From Caldilineaceae bacterium (lineage in GTDB: Bacteria > Chloroflexota > Anaerolineae > Caldilineales > Caldilineaceae): DNA of 64,000 nucleotides. Shown here piece after piece: positions 44,872 to 52,917 of the stretch. The notes under the pieces were generated by a model, which saw nothing but the letters and a program-made list of their open reading frames with translations, made no database searches and was not told the origin of the DNA. Position 1 is the stretch's first letter, and each line of letters starts with the position of its first letter. The DNA lies in the NCBI GenBank assembly GCA_026645575.1, contig JAPKMW010000035.1:28088-92087 (forward strand). The letters run 5' to 3'. A program made the position numbers and the translations under genes.

Positions 44872-44890
44872 ATCGTACGATTGTAGGATA
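44872..44890. promoter_or_regulatory. Candidate regulator site upstream of the sugar ABC promoter
   Basis: The palindrome atcgtacgat (44872-44881) overlaps attgtaggata (44880-44890). The 11-base word attgtaggata also occurs at 46021-46031, inside the palindrome that overlaps the aldo/keto reductase promoter. A common regulator, perhaps the GntR protein between them, is inferred. Confidence 0.45.
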
Positions 44891-44947
44891 AAATGGGTTA
44901 AGGAAGCCGAGGCGATAAAGTCAAGCTGGTGTATAGGCTGAAACGAA

Positions 44948-44980
44948 AGAAGGCCGACTTTCATCAAAAGTCGGCCTTCT
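44948..44980 (-). terminator. Terminator downstream of gntR-like gene
   Basis: Perfect 14-base arms agaaggccgacttt (44948-44961) and aaagtcggccttct (44967-44980) with a five-base loop, located 20 bases after the gntR-like stop. Confidence 0.75.
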
Positions 44981-44999
44981 GCTCGCTGCGCAAGTACGA

Positions 45000-45752
45000 T
45001 TAGTTTGTCAAGACGGGGGAGTGACCATTGCGGTGAATTCGCATCTCATCCAACAACTTTTGGATATTGCCATAGTGTTGTACCATCGCCACCCGCGCCG
45101 CCGCTACGTCACGCTTGGCCAAGGCATCCACAATGTCAACATGCCATTGATAAACAGCAACAGGGTCCGGATTGGAGGGGACGGCCACGCGCCGGCGCGC
45201 CTGCGAAAAGACCATCCAAAAGACATCGACTACCTTGCCCACACTGCGATTTTTGACATTGGTCCACAGTGTGCGGTGGAAGAGCCGATCTTCTTCCGTA
45301 TAATCCTCACCACGGAGGATGGGTGTGTGCATGCGTTCGAGAATGGCATAGAGTTGTTGCAACTGCTCGTCAGTAACCAACGCCACAGCCTGGTCGATCA
45401 TGCTGTGTTCAATGTGGAAGCGCAATTCGAGAATATCGGCCAGGTCTTTGAGATCGAACATGAGGCCATAGGCCAGATTTTCCAGCAGGGGATCAAAGGA
45501 GAAGTTGCGGACAAAGAGACCGGCGCCTGTGCGCGCTTCGACAATGCCCAGCGTCTCCAATGACTTGACTGCTTCACGCACGGAATTGCGACTGACGCCA
45601 AGCTGTTCGGCCAACTCTGTCTCCGGCGGCAGCGCATCCCCGGGCATCAAGGCATGTTCCAGAATGTAGGATTTTACCTCATCTTGCACGGCTTGGTAGA
45701 GCAATTGTGGTCGCTTTAATTTGCGATTTTCGAATTTTGGTTTAGAAAACAT
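45000..45752 (-). CDS. FadR-subfamily GntR transcriptional regulator
   Basis: The 250-residue product has an N-terminal GntR winged helix (LPPETELAEQLGVSRNSVREAVKSLETLGIVEARTGAG, residues about 41-79) and a C-terminal FCD domain with metal-binding candidates (FHRTLW near 157, WHVDIVDAL near 203). FCD regulators sense sugar acids or organic acids. It stands at the head of the sugar-acid cluster, transcribed toward it but with its own terminator. A palindrome 25 bases upstream of its ATG suggests autoregulation. Confidence 0.92.
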   Translation of the reverse strand: MFSKPKFENRKLKRPQLLYQAVQDEVKSYILEHALMPGDALPPETELAEQLGVSRNSVREAVKSLETLGIVEARTGAGLFVRNFSFDPLLENLAYGLMFDLKDLADILELRFHIEHSMIDQAVALVTDEQLQQLYAILERMHTPILRGEDYTEEDRLFHRTLWTNVKNRSVGKVVDVFWMVFSQARRRVAVPSNPDPVAVYQWHVDIVDALAKRDVAAARVAMVQHYGNIQKLLDEMRIHRNGHSPVLTN

Positions 45753-45776
45753 AGGTATCCATTTTCATGACTGGCT

Positions 45777-45799
45777 TATGATACAGCGTCTGTACCATA
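45777..45799. promoter_or_regulatory. Candidate GntR autoregulatory operator
   Basis: The arms tatgatacag (45777-45786) and ctgtaccata (45790-45799) pair with one mismatch across a three-base spacer. The element lies 25 bases upstream of the gntR-like ATG, in the size range of FadR-family sites. Binding is inferred. Confidence 0.5.
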
Positions 45800-45986
45800 A
45801 ATGACGTAGTTGATTTCGCACCGCGAACGATTTCACAAGGCAACGCTGCCCTACCTACCTTAACACTTTTGGAATTGGAATTTGGCGATTTGTGCAGACA
45901 ATGTCATTCAGACCATAAATCTGGATGGCGCTTTGTTGAACGTGGCTTGACGGTAAGAGAGCGGCGGTGCAACTCATTTTTTCCAT

Positions 45987-46033
45987 TTGTCCTGGCACAA
46001 AACTGCAATTATTATATCCAATTGTAGGATATA
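45987..46033 (+). promoter_or_regulatory. Promoter with overlapping palindrome for the aldo/keto reductase gene
   Basis: TTGTCC (45987-45992), a 17-base spacer and TATTAT (46010-46015) form a fair sigma-70 promoter. The palindrome tatatcc (46013-46019), aattgta, ggatata (46027-46033) covers the start site. The central attgtaggata word is shared with 44880-44890. Confidence 0.55.
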
Positions 46034-46099
46034 AGGAAATTATTACCACTATGAGTGCAATTAAACGGTAAGGATCATCATAGTTGAGGATAGAGACAA

Positions 46100-47056
46100 A
46101 TGATTGAGATGACATATCGTACTCTTGGCCGCACCGGATTGGCTGTCTCGGCCTTGGCGTTAGGAACAGTCGAGCTGGGCATGGACTATGGGATTGCCGC
46201 CCCTGGTCACTTTGCGCGACCAGCGGAGGCCGCCGCCATTGATCTGGTTCATGCCACCCTGGATGCCGGCGTTACGTTTATTGACACGGCGCGCGCTTAC
46301 GGCGAAAGTGAAGCCGTTCTGGGCAAAGCGTTGCGCGGTCGGCGTGATCAAGTAGTGTTGGCGACCAAAGTCGCTCTCCATCGCCCCGATGGTTCGCTCC
46401 CGACGGGGGCCGCGTTGCGCACAGAAATGCTCACTTCGTTGGATACTAGCTTACGACTATTGCAGACCGACTGGGTTGATCTCTGGCAAATCCACAATGT
46501 TGATGCTGCGGTGCTGGCGCGCCGTGACGAGCTTGCTGCTATCTTTGTCGAGGCGCAGGCGAGCGGAAAAATTCGAGCTGCCGGCGGTTCCTTTTATGGG
46601 GCAAACTTGCCGGCGCAAGCGCTCCGCTATGATCTCTTTGATGTGATTCAAGTGACTTACTCGGTTTTCGACCAACGGTTGGCCGACCAGGTTCTACCCT
46701 TGGCGCAAGCCCAAAATGTTGGGGTGATGGTGCGTTCGGTATTACTCAAAGGCGCCTTAACCGAGCGCGCTGAATATCTGCCGGATCATCTGGAGACGCT
46801 GCGTCAGCGTTCCCGCCACTATCGACAACTGGTCGCTGAAGCCGGCCAGGGCTTGACGCCGGCGCAGGCTGCCATTGCCTTTGCCTTGGCCCATCCCCAA
46901 ATTAGTTCCGTGTTGGTCGGCATCCGCACCATTGAGGAGCTGACTGAGAATCTGCCGGCGTTGACCACTACGCTGCCCCCTTCCTTGCTGACGCGGTTGT
47001 ACGCCCTGCGTATCGATGAGGAAAAGTTGATCAATCCTGGCCTTTGGGGGATTTGA
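46100..47056 (+). CDS. Aldo/keto reductase
   Basis: The 318-residue product has the AKR barrel with FIDTARAYGESEAVLGKAL (catalytic Asp and Tyr near residues 54-72), ATKVALHRP (Lys) and WQIHNVD (His). The family reduces aldehydes and ketones with NADPH. The GntR gene is divergent, so the shared 347-base gap may regulate both. It is the first plus-strand gene of the second catabolic run but is separated from the next gene by 394 bases, so it may be its own unit. Confidence 0.9.
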   Translation: MIEMTYRTLGRTGLAVSALALGTVELGMDYGIAAPGHFARPAEAAAIDLVHATLDAGVTFIDTARAYGESEAVLGKALRGRRDQVVLATKVALHRPDGSLPTGAALRTEMLTSLDTSLRLLQTDWVDLWQIHNVDAAVLARRDELAAIFVEAQASGKIRAAGGSFYGANLPAQALRYDLFDVIQVTYSVFDQRLADQVLPLAQAQNVGVMVRSVLLKGALTERAEYLPDHLETLRQRSRHYRQLVAEAGQGLTPAQAAIAFALAHPQISSVLVGIRTIEELTENLPALTTTLPPSLLTRLYALRIDEEKLINPGLWGI

Positions 47057-47450
47057 TGCAGCAGTGGCAGGAAAGTTAGGCGTTTGTTTCGGTACTGTAA
47101 GTGCAGTTTCTATCCATACCCATATGCATGGAGCTAATAGAGAAACCGAATCTGCGGAGTCTATGCGTTTTCTCTAGAAGGATTCCCGATGAAACCGGGA
47201 CGGCCCGCCTGTCATTCTAAAAGAATCTCGCGGATATTGTACGCTCGAGACCCTTTCAAGGTGACAAATTAGCCCGTCTGTTACAGCGGAAACCATTAGC
47301 TTGATGCGTATGGAGATGGATGTAGCAACTGTGGAGCTTTACCGCTTTTCCTAACTTTCCTAATCCCTGCTGTTACATTGACAAGAATTGTTGGCCTACA
47401 AGGGCTGTAGTACAATGGGACAAAACCTTCTCAAATAGAAACGAGGCAGC
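47057..47450. other. Gap of 394 bases without a recognised gene
   Basis: I see no open frame with a ribosome binding site and no RNA gene. The text has scattered near-repeats of tctctagaaggattc and cgatgaaaccggga, without a clean hairpin. The promoter of the MDR gene must lie here, but no clear -10 pair was found. Confidence 0.4.
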
Positions 47451-48482
47451 ATGAAAATCGCCATTCTCCACGGCCCCCGTGATTTGCGCATTGAAGAGCA
47501 ACCGCTGGACACCAGCCATTTGCAACCTGACGGAATCTGGGTCGAAACGCGCATTTCTGCCTTGAAGATCGGCACCGATCGGGGTAACTATGAAGGCGCC
47601 GAACGGGTGCCGGGCGCACCCGATTATCCGCGCTGGGTGGGCGACAGCAACCTGGGCCTTGTCCGTGGTGTCGGCAGTGCCGTGACACGGGTAAAAGTTG
47701 GCGATCGCATTGTCACCCGCCAACCCCATCAATCCGAGTATATTACGCAGGAAAGCGCCAGCCTGGTCAAAGTGCCGGTGAACGTCGCCGATGAAGATGC
47801 GGTCTATGCTCATCTTTATGCCCTCAGCGCTCACTGTTATCACAAGGCCCATTTCAAGGCCGGCGAAACCGTGGCGGTGGTTGGTTTGGGAACGTTGGGG
47901 CTGGGCGCCGTGGCGATTGGCCCCCTCTTTGGCGCCCGTGTCGTCGCCATTGGGAATGACGCCTTTCGCCTGGATCTGGCGCAGCGGATGGGCGCTCATG
48001 CCACCTTGCTTTATAATGATCCTGACCTGCCGGCAAAATTACAGGAATTTTCCAATGGCGCGGGCATCGATCTGGTAGTGTTGACCGCCAACCCCTGGCC
48101 GGCCTACCGCACCGCCGTTGAGATTGTACGCCCGAATGGCCGCGTCTCGATTGTCAGTCTGCTGGGCCGGGGCGAAGCCGACCTTGATTTTAACCCGCTC
48201 TCCATGCAATACTTTTACATCAAAGGCATCTCGCTGATCGCCGTCTCCGGCCCGGCCGGTTATCTCTATCCCAATGACAGCGGCCACCCGCAACTGACCA
48301 GCGATCACTACCATGCCGACCGCACCGCCGCCCATATCCTCTCATTGATGGCCGACGGCAAGCTGGAACCCAAACGACTGATCACTCACCGCTTCCATTA
48401 CAGCGACATGGCCCAAGCCTACGAGATGGCCTACGCCCGCGAAAAGTCGATGCTGGGGGTGATCTTCACCTGGCAAGATTGA
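47451..48482 (+). CDS. Zinc-independent MDR dehydrogenase
   Basis: The 343-residue product is a medium-chain dehydrogenase: the GroES-like domain has SALKIGTDRGNYEG where zinc enzymes have CGTD (Cys is Ile), and WVGDSNLG where they have GHE. The Rossmann part reads AVVGLGTLGLGAVAIGPLFGARVVAIG. Loss of both ligands implies no catalytic zinc, as in some sugar- and polyol-type relatives. It starts the likely operon 47451-59624. Confidence 0.85.
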   Translation: MKIAILHGPRDLRIEEQPLDTSHLQPDGIWVETRISALKIGTDRGNYEGAERVPGAPDYPRWVGDSNLGLVRGVGSAVTRVKVGDRIVTRQPHQSEYITQESASLVKVPVNVADEDAVYAHLYALSAHCYHKAHFKAGETVAVVGLGTLGLGAVAIGPLFGARVVAIGNDAFRLDLAQRMGAHATLLYNDPDLPAKLQEFSNGAGIDLVVLTANPWPAYRTAVEIVRPNGRVSIVSLLGRGEADLDFNPLSMQYFYIKGISLIAVSGPAGYLYPNDSGHPQLTSDHYHADRTAAHILSLMADGKLEPKRLITHRFHYSDMAQAYEMAYAREKSMLGVIFTWQD

Positions 48483-48516
48483 AAACGTGCTGCACGAATC
48501 ACGGAAAGGAGTGCCT

Positions 48517-49983
48517 ATGCGCATTGTCACCGGCTGTATCAGCCACGAATCCAGCACCTTCACCCCTGTGCCAACCACTTGGGAGAGCTTTTTTGCGCGT
48601 TTTGGCGATGTACGGGGCGCGGCCATTACCGAGAAATTCCGCGGCACCAACACCCCCACTGGCGGTTTTATTGCGGGCGCCGATGCTCATGGCTTTGAAC
48701 TAATTCCCACGATTTTTGCTGAAGCGCATCCCAGCGGCCCCGCACCGCGCCCGGTCTTTGATCGCTTGGTTAGCGAACTCCTTGCCGGTATTGCCGCCGC
48801 CGGCCCGGTTGATGGTGTGTTGCTCGAACTACATGGCGCGATGGTGGCCGAAGGGGTCGATGACGGCGAAGGTCACATCCTTACCGCGGTGCGTGAACTG
48901 GTGGGACCACAGATCCCGATTGTCGCGCAACTGGACATTCATTCCAGCATTTCCCAACGCATGGTTGATATGGCCGATGTGCTGATTGGCCGCGAAAGCT
49001 ACCCAGAAATCGACATGGCTGCACGCGGACGGGAGTGCGCCGATGTCCTGGTCCGCATCCTGACCGAGGGAGTGCGCCCGACGATGGCGCTCCATCGTCT
49101 GCCTATGATCTGGGGCATGAATCAAGTGACCGCCCACTCGCCCATGAAGGAAGCGATTGCCGAGTTACATCGCATTGAGGCGCAACCAGGCGTGGTCTGC
49201 GGCTCGATTGCCACCGGTTTTCCCCTTTCCGATGTGCCGGACATGGGATCTTCGGTCTACATCGTCACGGACAATGATCTGGCGCTGGCGCAACGCTATG
49301 CCGATGAACTGGGCGCCTGGATCTGGGAGCGCCGCGCCCGTTGGCAACTGCCCATGCCCAGCACTGCTGCCGCACTGGTTGCCGCCCAAAAACAGGGGCG
49401 CTACCCGGTCATCTTTGCCGACCGCAATGACAACCCCGGTGGCGGCTCCCCCGGTGATAGCACGGGCGTCTTGCGCACCTTTATCGCGGCAGATCTGAAA
49501 GATGCCTGCGTACTCTATATCGTTGACCCCGACGCCGTCGCCCAATGTCAACGGGCCGGCGTCGGCGCTACCTTGACGCTGGATGTTGGCGCCAAGTCTT
49601 CACCCCTGCAAGGGGAACCGGTGCGCATGACGGTGGAGGTAATGGCCTGTTCGGATGGTCGTTTTTACTATGATGGCCCCATGTATGCTGGTCTTGAATG
49701 TGATATGGGACCCTCCGTGCATATTCGGCAGGGCGGCATCCATGTGATTCTGACCAATGGGCGCGACCAACCCTTTGACACTGCCTTCGCCCGTAGCCTG
49801 GGGCTTGACCCCCGCCAGATGCGCTACATTGCAGTCAAATCCGCCGCCCACTTTCGCGCCGCCTTTGAACCGTGGGCCGGCGCCATCTATGTTGTCTCCG
49901 AGCCAAGTGTCCATAGCGCCGACACCGGCACCTTGACCTATCAACATTTAGGGCGGAAACTCTATCCCTTTGATCCGCTTTAA
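48517..49983 (+). CDS. M81 family metallopeptidase (MlrC/microcystinase C-like)
   Basis: From ATG 48517 (GGAAAGGAG five bases upstream; the in-frame GTG 48487 lies before it) the product has 488 residues. Metal-binding segments are SHESSTF, LELHGAMVAEG, QLDIHSSIS and the C-terminal MlrC domain DRNDNPGGGSPGDSTGVLR. M81 enzymes hydrolyse amide bonds; MlrC degrades the linear microcystin fragment. The neighbours (peptide importer, dipeptidase-like protein, amidohydrolase) fit turnover of a peptide-like compound. Confidence 0.92.
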   Translation: MRIVTGCISHESSTFTPVPTTWESFFARFGDVRGAAITEKFRGTNTPTGGFIAGADAHGFELIPTIFAEAHPSGPAPRPVFDRLVSELLAGIAAAGPVDGVLLELHGAMVAEGVDDGEGHILTAVRELVGPQIPIVAQLDIHSSISQRMVDMADVLIGRESYPEIDMAARGRECADVLVRILTEGVRPTMALHRLPMIWGMNQVTAHSPMKEAIAELHRIEAQPGVVCGSIATGFPLSDVPDMGSSVYIVTDNDLALAQRYADELGAWIWERRARWQLPMPSTAAALVAAQKQGRYPVIFADRNDNPGGGSPGDSTGVLRTFIAADLKDACVLYIVDPDAVAQCQRAGVGATLTLDVGAKSSPLQGEPVRMTVEVMACSDGRFYYDGPMYAGLECDMGPSVHIRQGGIHVILTNGRDQPFDTAFARSLGLDPRQMRYIAVKSAAHFRAAFEPWAGAIYVVSEPSVHSADTGTLTYQHLGRKLYPFDPL

Positions 49984-50019
49984 ATCAACCAACTGGTCTC
50001 TATGGCGCAACACGCTTGC

Positions 50020-50110
50020 TACCGCGAAGGACGCCAAGAGCGCAATGGCTTCGCAAAGGGATGAGAGAAAAACTTAGCGAAACTTTGCGTTCTTGGCGCT
50101 CTTGGCGGTG
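50020..50110. repeat. Imperfect inverted repeat with cgccaagagcgc words
   Basis: The left part (ccgcgaaggacgccaagagcgc, split here by words) pairs with the right part (gcgttcttggcgctcttggcgg) around a 40-base loop, with mismatches. It lies between the M81 gene and the SBP gene. Related words accgcaaagacgc occur at 55990-56052. Such accgc(c/a)aagacgc elements are seen between genes in many environmental genomes. Confidence 0.65.
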
Positions 50111-50166
50111 GCAGAATTGTTTCGCTACAAGCACTAACCAACCAATCGACTGTAAAGGAGCAAACC

Positions 50167-51756
50167 ATGATCGATCGCACCACCCTCACCCGCCGCCAGT
50201 TGCTCAAAGCGGGCGCCGGCACGATGAGCGCGTTCACCTTGTTGAGTTTGGCCAGTTGTCAAACGGTTGCCCCCGGCGCAGCACCGGCTGGGGACACCAC
50301 CGATGTGACCGGCCCCAGCAAATTGACCATCGGTTATGATGGCGACATTATCAAGCTCGATCCCGGCATCCAGCAGACCGGCAACGACTGGCCGCCCGCG
50401 GCGCTGGTCTACAATCGCCTGGTCGAATATGACAACACCATGATGAATCCCGTCCCTAGCCTGGCCGAATCCTGGACTGTCTCCGATGATGGCTTGACCT
50501 ACACTTTCCAGTTGCGCCAGGGGGTCAAGTTCCACAGCGGGCGCGAAGTGACCGCCGAGGATGTGGCCTATACCTTTACCCGCCATTTTGAGATCGGCCC
50601 CAAAGGACGCTTTGCCGGTTATATGTTGGCCGTTGACACCTTTGAAACGACGGGGACGCATGAGTTTGTCATTCATTTGAAGCAGCCAGATGTGACCTTC
50701 TTCCCCAATCTAGCCGTGATGGCGGCCTCGATTGTGGATAAAGAGACGATTGCCCAGGTCGAGACGCACCCGATTGGCTCCGGCCCCTATGAATTTGTCG
50801 AATGGGTGCCGGGGGAGCGGGTTGTCTATCGCAAATTTAAGGATTATTGGAACCAGGAGCAACTGGCGCAGTGGCCGGATGAGATTGTCACCGTGCCGAT
50901 CCCCGAAGTGCAGACGCGCATTGCCAACCTCCAGAGCGGCCAGGTGGACATTGCCACCACTATTCCACCGGAGTTCTTCGAGCAGATCAGTAGTGACCCC
51001 AATTTGCAACTGCTGGGCCAAGAGGTTTCGGCTTCCTACCTTTGTCTGATCTTTAGCAACGAGCGTCCCCCCTTCCAGGATAACAAGCTGCTGCGCCAGG
51101 CCATTGCCCGCGCCATTGACAAAGAGGCGATCCAGCAAAATGTTTTCTTTGGCTCCGGCGAGACGCAATGTAACCTGATCCCCTCCACCCACTGGGCCTA
51201 CAGCGAACTCGATTGCCCCACCCGCGATCTCGATGAGGCGCGCCGCTTGCTGGCCGAGTCTGGCTTTGATCCGGCCACCAAGATCACCTTCCGCACCTTT
51301 ACCGGCCAGGAATTTGGCGTGCCGGTGGCCGAAATCATCCAGAGTAACCTGGCCGAGATCGGGTTGAATGTGGAGATCGAGCCGCTGGAGTGGGCCTTCT
51401 ATGTCGAAGATGCCTGGGTAGGGCGCAACTTTGAGATGACGTTGGCCTGGTACACCCGCGAGATCGACCCCGACGGCCTCTTTAGTAGCGTGCTGCGTAA
51501 AGAGCAGGGCAATAACCCCATGCGCTACTTCAATCAACAGGTGGAAGATCTCTTTGACAAAGGCAAAGCCACCGCTGACCGCGAAGAGCGCAAGCAGATT
51601 TATGAAGAACTGATGAACATCGCCATCCTCGACGACACCCCACTGGTGAAACTCAAGAGCATGGAGATCAAGTGGGCCGCCAATAAGAAGGTGGAAGGTC
51701 TGACAATCCTGCCCAAGGGGTATCCGAATTTCTTTGATTGGAAATGGGTAGGATAG
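50167..51756 (+). CDS. Tat-lipoprotein peptide-binding protein (ABC SBP family 5, DppA/OppA type)
   Basis: The 529-residue product starts with a Tat motif TRRQLLKAGAG and lipobox LASC (residue about 36). It has the SBP family 5 layout (LAESWTVSDDGLTYTFQLRQGVKFHSGREVTAEDVAYTF, SGPYEFVEWVPGE). AAAGGAG lies six bases before ATG 50167. It binds peptides or related amide compounds for the permeases. The perfect repeat at 51774-51888 separates it from the DppB-like gene. Confidence 0.94.
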   Translation: MIDRTTLTRRQLLKAGAGTMSAFTLLSLASCQTVAPGAAPAGDTTDVTGPSKLTIGYDGDIIKLDPGIQQTGNDWPPAALVYNRLVEYDNTMMNPVPSLAESWTVSDDGLTYTFQLRQGVKFHSGREVTAEDVAYTFTRHFEIGPKGRFAGYMLAVDTFETTGTHEFVIHLKQPDVTFFPNLAVMAASIVDKETIAQVETHPIGSGPYEFVEWVPGERVVYRKFKDYWNQEQLAQWPDEIVTVPIPEVQTRIANLQSGQVDIATTIPPEFFEQISSDPNLQLLGQEVSASYLCLIFSNERPPFQDNKLLRQAIARAIDKEAIQQNVFFGSGETQCNLIPSTHWAYSELDCPTRDLDEARRLLAESGFDPATKITFRTFTGQEFGVPVAEIIQSNLAEIGLNVEIEPLEWAFYVEDAWVGRNFEMTLAWYTREIDPDGLFSSVLRKEQGNNPMRYFNQQVEDLFDKGKATADREERKQIYEELMNIAILDDTPLVKLKSMEIKWAANKKVEGLTILPKGYPNFFDWKWVG

Positions 51757-51773
51757 GAATGAAGGGGTGAGGG

Positions 51774-51888
51774 GGTGAAATTAATAATTAATGGAAAACG
51801 GATAATCATTAATTGTTAATACGTTCTGCCAACAGTTCGTCATTAGCAATTAAGCATTAATTATTCTCCATTAATTATTAATTTCACC
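51774..51888. repeat. Perfect 22-bp inverted repeat between SBP and permease genes
   Basis: The arms 51774-51795 and 51867-51888 are perfect 22-base complements (ggtgaaattaataattaatgga and its complement, here positions only). It is a third member of the taattaatgga family (23215, 24137). It follows the SBP stop by about 20 bases and precedes the DppB ATG by 25 bases, an attenuator position as at 43221-43287. Confidence 0.85.
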
Positions 51889-51913
51889 TTGTCACAAAGC
51901 AAGGAACTACGTC

Positions 51914-52858
51914 ATGCAACAATACATCCTGCGCCGGTTGGTGCAGATGATCTTTGTGCTTTTTCTCTTTTCGATGGTGGTCTTTACGGTGTTGCGGCTG
52001 GTGCCGGGCGATCCGGTGGCGGCGCAACTGGGGTTAGAGGCCAGCAAGGAGGCGTATGAGCAGTTGCGCCGGGAGATGGGGCTGGACAAGCCAATCTATG
52101 TGCAATATATGTTTTGGCTGGGGGATGTTGCCCGCGGCGATTTTGGTACGTCGTGGCGTTCGCACCAGACGGCCATCTCGCTGATCCAGCGGCGCTTTCC
52201 GGCCACGATTTGGCTCACCGTGGCGTCGCTTGCGATTGGCTTGCTGATTAGTGTGCCGTTGGGGATTATTTCCGGGGTGCGCCCTCGTTCACTGCTGGCC
52301 CATGTCGCCACCTTCTTTTCGCTGGTGGGGATCGCCCTGCCCAGCTTCTGGCTGGGGTTGATGTTGCTGCTGACGCTGGCGGTCTCCTTGCGTTGGTTGC
52401 CGCCGTCGGGCTACATTTCCCCGTTAATCGACCCGGTGATGGGGGTAAAGTTTCTGACCATGCCGGCGATCACGCTGGGCATTGGCTTGGCTGCGCCGTT
52501 GACTCGCTTTATCCGGTCGGGGATGTTGGATGTGATGAATACCGATTATGTGCGCACGGCGCGCGCCAAGGGCTTGATGGAGCGGCTGGTCATCTTGCGC
52601 CATGCCCTCAAAAATGCCCTGCTCTCGGTGGTGACGATCTTTGGCGTCCTCTTGGGCAGCCTGCTGGGCGGCTCGATTATCACCGAATCGGTCTTCAACT
52701 GGCCGGGCATCGGCACACTACTGTTGCAAGCGATTCAACAGCGCGATTACGGCATCGTCCAAGGGGTGGTACTCTTCATTTCTTTGATCTTTATGATGGT
52801 CAACCTGCTCGTGGATCTAACCTATGCCTATCTCGATCCGCGAATTCGCTATCAATAG
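51914..52858 (+). CDS. Peptide ABC transporter permease (DppB-like)
   Basis: The 314-residue product has six helices and the BPD permease loop with YVRTARAKGLMERLVILRHALKNALLSVVTIFG (about residues 209-241). The N-terminal MQQYILRRLVQMIFVLFLFSMVVF and GIGTLLLQAIQQRDYGIVQG are DppB-type marks. AAGGA lies upstream of ATG 51914. It pairs with the DppC-like protein. No DppD/DppF ATPase gene follows. Confidence 0.93.
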   Translation: MQQYILRRLVQMIFVLFLFSMVVFTVLRLVPGDPVAAQLGLEASKEAYEQLRREMGLDKPIYVQYMFWLGDVARGDFGTSWRSHQTAISLIQRRFPATIWLTVASLAIGLLISVPLGIISGVRPRSLLAHVATFFSLVGIALPSFWLGLMLLLTLAVSLRWLPPSGYISPLIDPVMGVKFLTMPAITLGIGLAAPLTRFIRSGMLDVMNTDYVRTARAKGLMERLVILRHALKNALLSVVTIFGVLLGSLLGGSIITESVFNWPGIGTLLLQAIQQRDYGIVQGVVLFISLIFMMVNLLVDLTYAYLDPRIRYQ

Positions 52859-52891
52859 TGTTTTGCTGCGGAAAAACGACAGCATAAACCC

Positions 52892-52917
52892 GTCCCATAG
52901 GGACGCCTGAGTTTAGG
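52892..52917. repeat. Half copy of the cgtaggga/gagtttagg hairpin arm
   Basis: The 26-base stretch matches the left arm at 24786-24811 apart from a few bases (gtcccatagggacgcctgag then tttagg). There is no complementary arm, so it is a solo half. It ends against the GTG start of the DppC-like gene at 52918. Confidence 0.6.

Larger units (their letters stand above)
44684..44999. other. Gap with promoter and terminator between binding protein gene and gntR
   Basis: The gap holds a minus-strand consensus promoter at 44816-44843, a possible regulator word at 44872-44890 and a terminator hairpin at 44948-44980. No gene is present. Confidence 0.6.
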
